39,587 nt of DNA from Lachnospiraceae bacterium (GCA_015056795.1 SVFO01000018.1:35630-75216), one strand, 5' to 3'; counted from the first letter of the stretch, positions 1 through 7,784 are shown. Translations and numbers: made by a program. Notes: generated by a model from the sequence alone, not told the origin.

Positions 1-593
1 GCAACGCCCGCGCCTACGACATATCCCAAAACTGGATTATCTCCCATCACCGTAAAGAGTCTCTCGATAATACCTGTTTCCGTCAGCTTACCAACTGCCT
101 CAGTCATTTTCATCAGTCCCGAAAACAGGATGCCAAATCCAATGATAATTTGAGCTGCCTTCTCGGAAATTCCAATTTTCGTATTCATCACGGCAATTAC
201 GCCAAAGATCAATGCCAACGGTGCCAGGGTTGACGGTTTAAAAAACTCCAAAAAAGATGTCCCTGAGGAATTCAAATCCAGCAGTCGAATAATCTGTCCT
301 GTTACGGTCGTTCCGACATTCGCACCGATAACGATGCCCAGGGAATTCTTTAAGGAAATGATTCCCGCGCCAACGAGTCCAGCCGTAATGACGATGGTTG
401 CGGTCGAGGACTGAATGACTGCTGTCATGCCGACGCCCATAAGGAACGCAGTAAATGGCGTTCTTGTCACCTTCTCCAATGCCTTTTTCAAGGTTCCTGA
501 GGAGCTTTCCTTTAATCCGTTTCCCATCAGACGCATGCCATAGAGAAACATCGCCAAGCCACCAAACAAAGAAATAATGTCAAAAATATCCAT
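1..593 (-). CDS. Na/Pi cotransporter family protein (partial, C-terminus beyond window)
   Basis: I translated this from the sequence: ATG at 593 opens MDIFDIISLFGGLAMFLYGM and the frame stays open to the window edge, about 197 residues. It has a hydrophobic N-terminal segment, then the paired small-residue membrane motifs typical of the Na/Pi cotransporter family (PF02690), including VIQSSTATIVITAGLVGAG and GIVIGANVGTTVTGQI, where the QSS and GANVGTT loops match the family's re-entrant repeats. Known members move phosphate with sodium across the cytoplasmic membrane, and many bacterial ones carry a C-terminal PhoU-like domain; that part, if present, lies outside the window. AAAGGA lies upstream of the ATG. 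It is a separate unit, with a terminator (733-759) and its own promoter (673-701) upstream. The family call is firm; the substrate is inferred. Confidence 0.85.
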   Translation of the reverse strand, partial: MDIFDIISLFGGLAMFLYGMRLMGNGLKESSSGTLKKALEKVTRTPFTAFLMGVGMTAVIQSSTATIVITAGLVGAGIISLKNSLGIVIGANVGTTVTGQIIRLLDLNSSGTSFLEFFKPSTLAPLALIFGVIAVMNTKIGISEKAAQIIIGFGILFSGLMKMTEAVGKLTETGIIERLFTVMGDNPVLGYVVGAGV

Positions 594-672
594 AAATCTT
601 TTGTATCCTTTGCGAATCTACTGTTTCTGCCGATCCGCTCTTACTCTCTTTCCGCATAATTTCACAATTTAT

Positions 673-701
673 ATTATACAACTCATGGCCTTGAAAAACA
701 A
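673..701 (-). promoter_or_regulatory. Sigma-A-like promoter for the Na/Pi transporter
   Basis: On the minus strand a perfect -10 TATAAT (673-678) lies 17 bases from TTGTTT (696-701). It sits between the upstream terminator and the transporter start at 593, leaving a leader of about 70 bases. The -35 is weak, the -10 and spacing are ideal. Confidence 0.55.
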
Positions 702-732
702 CCTTAAAACCACAAAAAGCAAGGCAAAGCAG

Positions 733-759
733 AAAAAAAGGATTCACGCCTGTGAATCC
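733..759 (-). terminator. Rho-independent terminator after the GT2 gene
   Basis: On the minus strand a perfect 8-bp stem, GGATTCAC/GTGAATCC (740-747 with 752-759), with a 4-base loop, is followed directly by seven T residues (complement of 733-739). It separates the glycosyltransferase (ends 832) from the Na/Pi transporter. Confidence 0.9.
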
Positions 760-831
760 TTCTCTTAATGCCTATGCAATTGTCTTATTATATCCGATCA
801 TAATCTCAATTTAACTTACGCTTCATCCTAA

Positions 832-1851
832 TTAATGATACTGTATTTGATCCTTATTTCTAAGACTCATAAGCTGAAGCATCAATCCATTATTATAAAG
901 CACTCGATAAAGTCCTTCATTAAAACCAAAGACTTTATACTTAAACCATAGTTGATTGTGCTCTTTTGAACTAAACGACTGCTTCACGACCTCTTTATAA
1001 GCCTTTTTCAGCTCTTTATAGCGCTCTCTGTTAAACTTTACGATAAAGTCCGCCTCGCGATAGGCTCTAAACAGGGAGTTCGTGATGGATCCCAGAAGCT
1101 TTTGTGAACACTCCTGCCAGCCAACACTGTTAAAATAATTACAGATGTCCAGCTGCGCCTCTACGCCGTCCAAATGCTTAATAGAAAAGCGTCCCATGAT
1201 GCTGTCAGGTCTTTGCAGGTAATAATACAGCACCTCATTGGTGACATAAATGGAGTCGCACTGCTCGATTACGGCCTTGATGATAAAGTTATCCTCCATG
1301 CACTTTCCAAGCGTATAGCGGACTTCTTTAAAGATCTTAGCGCGATAAATCTTGTTCCATGCCACGGCACTAAACACGCGATAATCAGACTCACAGAACA
1401 AAAGCCAAAAGTCCTTGTGGGTAATGGATTTGTTCCAAGGAATCTTATGGTGCTCATAAACATTGCCATTCTTCTCAACATAATCATACTCACAGATTAC
1501 AAGATCGGCATTGTTCTTTCTCTGCAGGGTCAAAAGCGTCTCTAAGTATTCCGGCTTAATATAGTCATCACTGTCGATAAAGCAGATGAATTCTCCCTGA
1601 GCAATGTCCAGACCCGCATTTCTGGCCGAAGAAAGTCCTCTGTTATTCTTATGGATCACGCGGATTCTGTCATCCACGGCCGCATAATCATCACAGATCT
1701 GTGGGCTTCCGTCCGGTGATCCGTCATCTACAAGAATCAACTCGAAATTAGGATATGTCTGGCACCGAATGGACTCTATGCACTTTGCTAGATATGCCTC
1801 GACCTTAAAGACGGGCACAATTACGGAAATCAGCTCGTTCAAAGCAATCAT
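832..1851 (-). CDS. Glycosyltransferase family 2 protein
   Basis: A 339-residue GT-A fold glycosyltransferase. The N-terminus reads LISVIVPVFKVEAYLAKCIESI, then LILVDDGSPDGS (nucleotide-binding Asp pair), SSARNAGLDIAQGEFICFIDSDD (the DxD-type metal/nucleotide site), and a C-terminal region rich in aromatic and charged residues with no clear membrane segment. Family members transfer a sugar from a nucleotide-sugar donor, here probably during capsule or cell-wall glycan assembly; donor and acceptor cannot be read from sequence. It follows the 4,6-dehydratase gene, which fits polysaccharide synthesis. The ribosome site GAAGGG touches the ATG at 1851, so TTG at 1842 (MNELISVIV...), at a better spacing of nine bases, may be the true start. 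A candidate promoter lies at 1895-1923 and a strong terminator follows. Confidence 0.85.
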   Translation of the reverse strand: MIALNELISVIVPVFKVEAYLAKCIESIRCQTYPNFELILVDDGSPDGSPQICDDYAAVDDRIRVIHKNNRGLSSARNAGLDIAQGEFICFIDSDDYIKPEYLETLLTLQRKNNADLVICEYDYVEKNGNVYEHHKIPWNKSITHKDFWLLFCESDYRVFSAVAWNKIYRAKIFKEVRYTLGKCMEDNFIIKAVIEQCDSIYVTNEVLYYYLQRPDSIMGRFSIKHLDGVEAQLDICNYFNSVGWQECSQKLLGSITNSLFRAYREADFIVKFNRERYKELKKAYKEVVKQSFSSKEHNQLWFKYKVFGFNEGLYRVLYNNGLMLQLMSLRNKDQIQYH

Positions 1852-1894
1852 CCCTTCATTACTTCTTTATCAAAACATATACTGTTTCATAAAA

Positions 1895-1923
1895 AAGATA
1901 CCACAAAATCCACCGGGAATCAA
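1895..1923 (-). promoter_or_regulatory. Candidate promoter for the GT2 gene
   Basis: On the minus strand TTGATT (1918-1923) and TATCTT (1895-1900) are separated by exactly 17 bases, about 45 bases upstream of the glycosyltransferase start. The -35 overlaps one arm of the inverted repeat 1913-1919/1947-1953, so terminator or attenuator function and promoter function may be layered here. Confidence 0.4.
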
Positions 1924-1953
1924 GTGAAAACACAAAATATTGTGGTTTCCCGG
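1913..1953 (-). other. Nested inverted repeats downstream of the 4,6-dehydratase
   Basis: CCGGGAA (1913-1919) pairs with TTCCCGG (1947-1953) and encloses a smaller CACAA/TTGTG hairpin. On the minus strand the inner hairpin is followed by TTTTC, so it may be a weak terminator; there is no long T-run. Confidence 0.35.
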
Positions 1954-1973
1954 CAAAAAATGAATGATTTAAA

Positions 1974-3989
1974 TTACAGATGGCTCGGATGATAGGTCGT
2001 TACGATGCTCTTTACCAAACGGCGAATCTCCTCGTCATTGTTGTAGCTGGCTTCGGCCAATTCTTCCAGCTGTCCCATAAAGTTGACCATGTCAAAGGCA
2101 ATGGGCTTACCAATATGGATTAACTCGTTCGCCGTACGCTCGATACCCTCTTCTGCCATCAGCTTCTCTTCGAACAGCTTTTCTCCGGGACGAAGGCCGG
2201 TATACTGAATCTTGATGTCAACGTCAGGCTTGTAGCCGCAAAGCTTAATCAGGTTGCGGGCCAAGGTATCAATTTTTACGGGCTCGCCCATGTCAAGAAC
2301 AAAGATCTCACCGCCCTTTGCATAGGTACCGGCCTGAAGGACAAGGCTCACGGCCTCGGGGATGGTCATAAAGTAACGAATAATGTCAGGGTGGGTTACG
2401 GTAACGGGACCACCCTTTGCAATCTGCTTCTTAAACAGGGGAATAACGCTTCCGTTACTTCCAAGAACGTTACCAAAACGAACGGCAACAAATTCCGTTC
2501 TTGTCTCAATATGGCGATTCACAAAGAGCTTCTTTGAATCCGTCTCATCATTATGGCCACTGAGATTAGGCAAAATATCCTGTCTGCCTTCTCTGCTGAT
2601 AAAGTCCATGGACTGGATTACCATCTCACAAAGACGCTTACTAGCACCCATGATGTTCGTCGGATTTACGGCCTTATCAGTACTGATCAGCACGAAACGC
2701 TTTGTGCCATAGGTCATGGCTGCGCATGCAGTTTTAAAGGTACCGATCACGTTATTCTTAATGGATTCACAGGGGCTTGTCTCCATCAGAGGCACATGCT
2801 TGTGAGCCGCTGCATGGTAAACAATCTCCGGATGATACTTTTCAAATACAGAATTCAATCTTCTGCTGTCTCGCACGGAACCAATCAAAACAGTTAAGTT
2901 CAGATTAGAATAGGTGCTCTTCAGCTCCTGCTCAATATCATACGCATTATTCTCGTAAACGTCAAAAATGATCAATCTCTCAGGATTATGGCCTGCGATC
3001 TGACGACAAAGCTCGCTACCGATGGAACCGCCACCGCCCGTTACCATGACAACCTTACCCTCAATGCTGTTCAGGATCTCCGTAAGGTTAACCTTAATAG
3101 GCTCTCTTCCGAGAAGGTCTTCTACGGCAACATCCTTCATCTTGCTGAGGGAAACGTCACCCGTCAGGAACTGGTACATACCAGGAAGAAGCTTCATCTC
3201 ACAGCCTGTCTCCTTACAAATGTCAAGGAGATCTCTGGTCTGAGCCTTGGACGCGCTGGGCATGGCGATCAGGATCAAATCAATGCCATACTTATCAACG
3301 GCCTTCAAAATATCATCTCTGCCGCCATAAACAGGAATGCCTTCAATGTTACGATGCCATTTGTTTGGATTGTCATCGATGAAGCAGCAAACCTTATACT
3401 CAATTTCATCAGCGTGGTAAATGTCACGAAGAAGCACCTGTCCGGCTTCTCCTGCGCCGATAATCATAACTTTTTTCGTGTAATTATTCGTATTGCGTTT
3501 GCTTCTCTCTAACAGAACAAAACGATAGAAGAAACGAACGGCCGATGTAAAGAAGAACTGCAGCACAACGCCGAAGAAGTAATATGCGAACGGCATTTGT
3601 CTAAAGATCAAGGTAATTCCGATGACCTGTGCCAAAAACGTGATGGCATTGGCTGCAATCAAGCGAATCAGTTCCCGATAACTGGCAAAACGCCAAATGC
3701 TTTGATACAAGTAGTGTGCGCTGAAAACAATTAAAACAACACCAGAATAGATCGGAATGAATCGAATCGCTGCTTGTAAGTAATCCTCTGGTATTGAGGA
3801 ATAACGGAAGTCAAATCTAGCCCATAAACCAAATAAATAAGAAAAATTAGCAAAAGCAATGTCGTAAACAGCCATCAGGATCGCCAAAATCTGCCAATGC
3901 TGAAGTCCTTTGCCCTTCTTTCCGTATTGATCCAGGTATTCTTCCTGCATTATTGGTGCTTCCTTCTTCATTTTCTTTTTGTCATCCAT
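1974..3989 (-). CDS. Membrane-anchored nucleoside-diphosphate-sugar 4,6-dehydratase (PglF/WbpM/CapD type)
   Basis: A 671-residue protein with four predicted N-terminal membrane segments, a first nucleotide-binding domain (VMIIGAGEAGQVLLRD) and a C-terminal extended-SDR domain (VMVTGGGGSIGSELCRQI). The catalytic segment reads LISTDKAVNPTNIMGASKR, with Met where short SDRs have the catalytic Tyr, as is normal for the long PglF-type enzymes. Family members convert UDP-GlcNAc to a UDP-4-keto-6-deoxy sugar at the inner membrane, feeding bacillosamine- or fucosamine-type sugars into surface glycans. An open frame extends upstream to a TTG at 4121, but that codon lies in the T-run of the previous gene's terminator and a promoter (4035-4063) sits inside the extension. 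I therefore use ATG 3989, preceded by GGTGG at nine bases. The next gene is a GT2 enzyme, consistent with polysaccharide synthesis. Confidence 0.9.
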   Translation of the reverse strand: MDDKKKMKKEAPIMQEEYLDQYGKKGKGLQHWQILAILMAVYDIAFANFSYLFGLWARFDFRYSSIPEDYLQAAIRFIPIYSGVVLIVFSAHYLYQSIWRFASYRELIRLIAANAITFLAQVIGITLIFRQMPFAYYFFGVVLQFFFTSAVRFFYRFVLLERSKRNTNNYTKKVMIIGAGEAGQVLLRDIYHADEIEYKVCCFIDDNPNKWHRNIEGIPVYGGRDDILKAVDKYGIDLILIAMPSASKAQTRDLLDICKETGCEMKLLPGMYQFLTGDVSLSKMKDVAVEDLLGREPIKVNLTEILNSIEGKVVMVTGGGGSIGSELCRQIAGHNPERLIIFDVYENNAYDIEQELKSTYSNLNLTVLIGSVRDSRRLNSVFEKYHPEIVYHAAAHKHVPLMETSPCESIKNNVIGTFKTACAAMTYGTKRFVLISTDKAVNPTNIMGASKRLCEMVIQSMDFISREGRQDILPNLSGHNDETDSKKLFVNRHIETRTEFVAVRFGNVLGSNGSVIPLFKKQIAKGGPVTVTHPDIIRYFMTIPEAVSLVLQAGTYAKGGEIFVLDMGEPVKIDTLARNLIKLCGYKPDVDIKIQYTGLRPGEKLFEEKLMAEEGIERTANELIHIGKPIAFDMVNFMGQLEELAEASYNNDEEIRRLVKSIVTTYHPSHL

Positions 3990-4034
3990 ATTCAGTTTCC
4001 ACCCATCACAAATTTGTCCTGATATAACAGATAA

Positions 4035-4063
4035 ATTATATACATTCCGACATTTTTCGTCAA
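4035..4063 (-). promoter_or_regulatory. Strong sigma-A-like promoter for the 4,6-dehydratase
   Basis: On the minus strand TTGACG (4058-4063), a 17-base spacer and a perfect TATAAT (4035-4040) lie just downstream of the previous terminator and about 45 bases from ATG 3989. This placement decides the start codon of the gene. Confidence 0.8.
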
Positions 4064-4119
4064 TCGTTAAATCAAAATCCTTCAAGGAAATTTTTGCATA
4101 GAATTTGTCAATATTTAAC

Positions 4120-4147
4120 AAAAAAGGATGATCCTTTCAGACCATCC
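4120..4147 (-). terminator. Rho-independent terminator after the lactonase-family gene
   Basis: On the minus strand GGATGGTC (4140-4147) pairs with GATCATCC (4126-4133; 8 bp with one G-U) around a 6-base loop, followed by six T residues (complement of 4120-4125). Confidence 0.85.
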
Positions 4148-4189
4148 CTTGAAATCACTATTCATATGTTACAACCGCATCCGATCCGA

Positions 4190-5266
4190 TTACTTCTCTT
4201 CGTCTTCGCCCTTGGTTCTCAGCTTATAAAATACAATACAGTTGGGCACGTTCACCTTCATCGGCGCGCCATTCATGATCATGGTGTGCTTTTCGAGATC
4301 AATGCTAAAGAAGGTCATGGCATTTGTCTCATGATTTAAGCTGACAAGGAACTTATTGTTCGGGAAGATTTCCGCATCCTTCGGGTACTCACCGCTGATG
4401 GGCAGGCAGAAATTCTTCGTCAGGATGCCCGTTTTCTGGTCTACATCATAAATAACAACGGAGTTGTCACCTGCATTTGAGCTCAGAAGGTACTTATAAT
4501 CCGCGGAAAAGCTCAGTGCACTTGCCGCATTATTGCTTCCTTTTGGCATGGAGGTCGTCTCGATCGTCTGAATCTTCTCAAACTTCGGGCTTCCCTTCTT
4601 ATATTCATAGTGATAAACATCAATAAAGCACTTCCACTCATGCACGATGTAAATGAATTTACCATTCTTGGAAATCTTGATGTGACGTGGGGCGGACTCC
4701 AGCTCAGATCTCAAGATATCGGCAAGTTTTACAGTTCCACGGGTAACGTCAAATTCATAAACATTGACATGATCCATGCCCTCGTCAGCTACGAGAAGGT
4801 AACGATTGTCGTGGGTCATGCGGGCGCAGTTGATATGAGGGCGGAAATTACGCTCGATGCCACTGCCAAGGCCCTTATGATATACCTCGTCCGTAATCTC
4901 ACCGATGCTGCCATCCTCTTTCAGCTTTAATATGGTAAGCTTTCCATCATGATATCCGGCAACAAACAGGTATCCATCCGTATAATCCGTGGATACGTAA
5001 CAGCCTCTCATACCATTGATGGAACCAAAGTTAATGAATTTCAGGCTGCCGTCAGGCATAATCTTATAGCTCTCAACACCCATGTCGGTGATGGAGTACA
5101 AATATTTTCCATTATGGGAGATGCTGACATAGGAGCTGTTGGTAATTTCTACCTTGTCCTTCTCCGTAAACCTACCCTTTTCCATGTCTACGTCATAGAT
5201 TTTGATGCCATGACGATCCCCCTGGGTATAAGTCGAAACATATGCAACATATTTTTCCTTTGCCAT
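4190..5266 (-). CDS. Lactonase family protein (6-phosphogluconolactonase-like beta-propeller)
   Basis: A 358-residue cytoplasmic protein with repeated beta-propeller blades: YVAYVSTYTQGDRHGIKIYDVD at the N-terminus, then recurring signatures such as ISHNGKYLYSITD, ARMTHDNRYLLVADEGMDHVNVYEFD, ISKNGKFIYIVHEW, SFSADYKYLLSSNAGDNSVVIYDVD and IFPNNKFLVSLNHETNAMTFFSID. This matches the PF10282 lactonase family, whose best-known members (YbhE/Pgl of E. coli) hydrolyse 6-phosphogluconolactone in the pentose phosphate pathway. No other pentose-phosphate gene is nearby, so the substrate is inferred and another lactone or a scaffold role is possible. AGGAGG precedes the ATG. It is transcribed alone: a promoter candidate at 5339-5367 and a terminator at 4120-4147 flank it. 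Confidence 0.8.
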   Translation of the reverse strand: MAKEKYVAYVSTYTQGDRHGIKIYDVDMEKGRFTEKDKVEITNSSYVSISHNGKYLYSITDMGVESYKIMPDGSLKFINFGSINGMRGCYVSTDYTDGYLFVAGYHDGKLTILKLKEDGSIGEITDEVYHKGLGSGIERNFRPHINCARMTHDNRYLLVADEGMDHVNVYEFDVTRGTVKLADILRSELESAPRHIKISKNGKFIYIVHEWKCFIDVYHYEYKKGSPKFEKIQTIETTSMPKGSNNAASALSFSADYKYLLSSNAGDNSVVIYDVDQKTGILTKNFCLPISGEYPKDAEIFPNNKFLVSLNHETNAMTFFSIDLEKHTMIMNGAPMKVNVPNCIVFYKLRTKGEDEEK

Positions 5267-5338
5267 TGTTAAGGCCTCCTGCTCTTTCTGTATCTATTTT
5301 TTATGTTTTGCCTTCTTTATACAAAGAACCCTGCGACT

Positions 5339-5367
5339 ATCTTATCACAAAACTTTCTAGCATACAA
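5339..5367 (-). promoter_or_regulatory. Candidate promoter for the lactonase-family gene
   Basis: On the minus strand TTGTAT (5362-5367), a 17-base spacer and TAAGAT (5339-5344) with a TGA extended -10. It lies between the upstream terminator and the ATG at 5266. Confidence 0.45.
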
Positions 5368-5387
5368 CAGCAATCAAACAAGTATGC

Positions 5388-5425
5388 AAAAAAAATCCTG
5401 CCACTTTCTATAGAAGTGACAGGAT
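5388..5425 (-). terminator. Rho-independent terminator after the Cys-rich protein gene
   Basis: On the minus strand ATCCTGTCACTT pairs with AAGTGGCAGGAT (one G-U) around a short loop, followed by eight T residues (complement of 5388-5395). It ends the two-gene unit that starts at 7673. Confidence 0.9.
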
Positions 5426-5441
5426 TCATGGTCTTATCTAG

Positions 5442-5744
5442 CTAGAAGCTCGGGAAAGCGTTGCAACCATTCTGGTTCTGAACATTATCGTTGCAACCGC
5501 AATCGCTTGCAACATTTGCGTCGTTCCCGCAGGCATTACAGGTCGAGCCATTGTCATAGCCGCTGCAACCGCAAGAGGTACTGGTTCCTGCAAGGCCCCA
5601 AGGTCTCGCACAGCCATTTCCGTTACAGCCACAACCACCAGAACCGCATCCACAATTGCCAGAGTTGTTGCCACAATTGTTTCCGCAACCATTGCAGTTT
5701 CCACAGCCAAACAGGAGTAAAAGAATCACCCACCAGCTATTCAT
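5442..5744 (-). CDS. Small Cys/Gly/Asn-rich protein with N-terminal hydrophobic segment
   Basis: A 100-residue protein whose first 12 residues (MNSWWVILLLLF) are strongly hydrophobic and are followed by an extremely biased region: 16 cysteines, mostly in GC, NC, NGC and CGC steps spaced by Gly, Asn and Ser. AAAGGA precedes the ATG and a strong terminator follows, so it looks expressed. Similar short Gly/Cys-rich proteins occur in Clostridia and are sometimes labelled chorion-class high-cysteine proteins, which gives no function. There is no positively charged n-region, so export by the usual signal peptide is uncertain; LFGC at 11-14 only loosely resembles a lipobox. The gene lies 30 bases after the GH13-like gene and shares its transcript. 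Possible roles are metal or Fe-S binding, a cross-linked surface or spore-coat component, or a peptide precursor; none is shown. An overlapping frame (5438-5710) encodes a low-complexity shadow and is not called. Confidence 0.7.
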   Translation of the reverse strand: MNSWWVILLLLFGCGNCNGCGNNCGNNSGNCGCGSGGCGCNGNGCARPWGLAGTSTSCGCSGYDNGSTCNACGNDANVASDCGCNDNVQNQNGCNAFPSF

Positions 5745-5774
5745 GCAAACATCCTTTTTTCTTTTTAGAATATG

Positions 5775-7673
5775 TTATGCATTTTCTTCTTGAAGGTGCT
5801 TATCTTCCTCATCCAAAGGAGCTAGCTCAGCATCTTTAGGAGCATTTTCCATGTCCAAGGATACTTCTAGTGTTTCCGCCACGACATTTGTATCCTTAGT
5901 TGCTTCTTCTATGACAACATCTTTCGACACATAAAGAGCCATGGTCCTAGGCGCAATCATAACCGCATCTTGTACGGGTACGGGGTCAGCCCCATCCTCG
6001 CTCGTGCATAATAAGAGCTCCCATGCCTTCCCCTTTGGCAGTCTGGGAAGTCCAAGCTTATGTGACTCCCAATGCATGTTCATGCCAAAATACAAGAAAT
6101 CAAAACCCTTATTTTGCTCCTCTTTCAGAGCTTCCTTCCTCGTAATTCCAAGATCTTCCTCTTTATATAGTCCGCAATACAGGATGCCAAGCTGTCTGCT
6201 GTAGTTCTCCAGCTGCGCCCTCCAGGCAGTCACGCCATGGAATGACATTTCAGGATATCCGCAGGAAATGGAATCCATCAGCTTTGCTTCCTCCTCAGGC
6301 CTAAGTACGGGATTATTTTTCCTAAGCTCCACCAGTCTCTTAAAGAACTCGTGAAGTTCGCTGTTTTTATCGACATGATTCCAATTCAGCCAAGCGATTT
6401 CATTGTCCTGACAATAAGGATTGTTATTCCCCTTTTGGGAATTTCCAAATTCATCCCCCATAAAGATGCGAGGCGTTCCCTGTGCCAGAAGCAAAAGGCA
6501 AAATGCATTTTTCAACTGAGTCAATCGAAGCTGCTGGATCCTTTTCTTCCGGGACATGCCTTCTTCACCGCAGTTCCAGCTGCAATTATAATCCGTTCCG
6601 TCATGATTGTCCTCGCCATTGGCTTCATTATGCTTAAAGTCATAGGATACCATATCCATGAGAGTCAATCCCCAATAGGTGCTAAGATAATTGATCTTTG
6701 CAACCGCAGGATAAATTGTTCTGAGCTGATAGGTCATGGCTGGGACAAGATTTTCCTCTCCCTTTAAGAATCGTCTTCCGTCATACAGGAAATCATCCTT
6801 CATAAGGCCAAGATTTTTTTGCTTTGGCATGGTTCTCTTACCATAAACCCGCTCGGCATCCATCTGATAATACCAAATTTTCGTATCGGAAAGCTCCGGA
6901 TCCTTCGCTATCAGCTCTGCCGGCAGATTCTCACCAACCAGGCTAAATCCATCAGCCTGATACTCTTCGACCCAAAAGCGGAGAATCTCTGGGATATCCA
7001 TCTGATTAAAATCCGAAGGAAAATAAAACTGAAATACGGCCTCCATCCCTGCTTCATGCAAGCTTCGGATCATTTCCTTACATTCCGTCACGGGATCCTT
7101 TTTTGCATAAGCCGCCTTGGGTGCAAAATAATAGCCCTCCGTATAACCCCAATAATTCACGCGATTGGTGCCAGTTCTTTCGCGAAATTCATAGATGGGC
7201 TGAAACTCCAAGGTCGTCACGCCAATGCTTTTCAAATATGGAATCTTTTCATTGACTCCTCCAAAGGTACCGCGATTCTTTACGCCAGAAGAAACATGCT
7301 TAGTAAAACCTCTGACATGCAAGCAATAGATCAAGGCATCACAATAAGGAATCTTCGGCTGTTTACTACCCTTCCAATCAAAATTTGAAGTCTCCATCAG
7401 GGTATAGACATCTTCTGTTTCCTTTATTTCCCCATATTTTTTTGTCGAAACGAAGGCTCTGCCCTTTTTATCAGGGACGCGCTTCTCGCCCTCATAGAAT
7501 TGATAGGTTACGGCCTTATCCTCCAGCGTAAGCTTTTTTCGATAAGTCCTGCCAATCCGTTCTTCCGGCAAAAATGCTTTGCGAAAAGTCTCTTTGCCCG
7601 TTTTTCTGTCATAAAATATTATGCCACAATCCTCCTGATCGGAGACGTGGGTAAACTGTACTGTTTTACCCAT
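5775..7673 (-). CDS. GlgX/isoamylase-type GH13 protein with degenerate active site (probable pseudoenzyme)
   Basis: About 632 residues. The scaffold is clearly that of a glycogen-debranching GH13 enzyme: an N-terminal beta domain, then ALIYCLHVRGFTKHVS (116-131, numbering from the GTG at 7682), RGTFGGVNEKIPYLKSIGV, NYWGYTEGYYFAPKAAYA (177-193) and the GlgX-specific KHNEANGEDNHDGTDYNCSWNCG (350-372). All four catalytic regions look altered. Region I reads VFQFYFPSD instead of DVVxNH. Region II reads ADGFSLVGE (243-251) where VDGFRFDxA carries the nucleophile. Region III reads WYYQMDAE in place of the general-acid Glu-Pro-Trp. Region IV reads STYWGLTLMD where the transition-state HD is expected. 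Hydrolysis is therefore unlikely; glucan binding or regulation is an inference. The C-terminus is an acidic tail of about 45 residues. I choose ATG 7673 over GTG 7682 because AAGGA then sits 10 bases away. It is followed by the Cys-rich gene. Confidence 0.8.
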   Translation of the reverse strand: MGKTVQFTHVSDQEDCGIIFYDRKTGKETFRKAFLPEERIGRTYRKKLTLEDKAVTYQFYEGEKRVPDKKGRAFVSTKKYGEIKETEDVYTLMETSNFDWKGSKQPKIPYCDALIYCLHVRGFTKHVSSGVKNRGTFGGVNEKIPYLKSIGVTTLEFQPIYEFRERTGTNRVNYWGYTEGYYFAPKAAYAKKDPVTECKEMIRSLHEAGMEAVFQFYFPSDFNQMDIPEILRFWVEEYQADGFSLVGENLPAELIAKDPELSDTKIWYYQMDAERVYGKRTMPKQKNLGLMKDDFLYDGRRFLKGEENLVPAMTYQLRTIYPAVAKINYLSTYWGLTLMDMVSYDFKHNEANGEDNHDGTDYNCSWNCGEEGMSRKKRIQQLRLTQLKNAFCLLLLAQGTPRIFMGDEFGNSQKGNNNPYCQDNEIAWLNWNHVDKNSELHEFFKRLVELRKNNPVLRPEEEAKLMDSISCGYPEMSFHGVTAWRAQLENYSRQLGILYCGLYKEEDLGITRKEALKEEQNKGFDFLYFGMNMHWESHKLGLPRLPKGKAWELLLCTSEDGADPVPVQDAVMIAPRTMALYVSKDVVIEEATKDTNVVAETLEVSLDMENAPKDAELAPLDEEDKHLQEENA

Positions 7674-7695
7674 AGATTCCACGTCCTTCCGTGTA

Positions 7696-7724
7696 TTGAC
7701 TTTTCAGTCAAAAACAAGTATAGT
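7696..7724 (+). promoter_or_regulatory. Sigma-A-like promoter for DUF1292 with palindromic -35 region
   Basis: TTGACT (7696-7701), a 17-base spacer and TATAGT (7719-7724) on the plus strand. The -35 is one arm of a perfect inverted repeat, TTGACT-N4-AGTCAA (7696-7711), which could be an operator. Transcription would run through the opposing promoter at 7756-7784. Confidence 0.7.
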
Positions 7725-7755
7725 ATCCATGTAATTAACATCCATATTCTGTTAT

Positions 7756-7784
7756 ATTATAACGGATTTTGGGCAAAATCACAA
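7756..7784 (-). promoter_or_regulatory. Sigma-A-like promoter for the GH13-like/Cys-rich unit
   Basis: On the minus strand TTGTGA (7779-7784), a 17-base spacer and perfect TATAAT (7756-7761), about 85 bases upstream of ATG 7673. It faces the plus-strand promoter at 7696-7724, so the two predicted start points lie within about 20 bases and the transcripts cross. Confidence 0.65.

Noticed and set aside
3990..4121. N-terminal extension of the 4,6-dehydratase from a TTG start
   Set aside because: It begins in a terminator T-run and contains a near-consensus promoter; ATG 3989 has a good ribosome site.
5438..5710. Reading frame overlapping the Cys-rich gene on the same strand
   Set aside because: It is a low-complexity Ala/Val/Met shadow produced by the repeated GC-rich codons; the Cys-rich frame has the ribosome site and fits the terminator.
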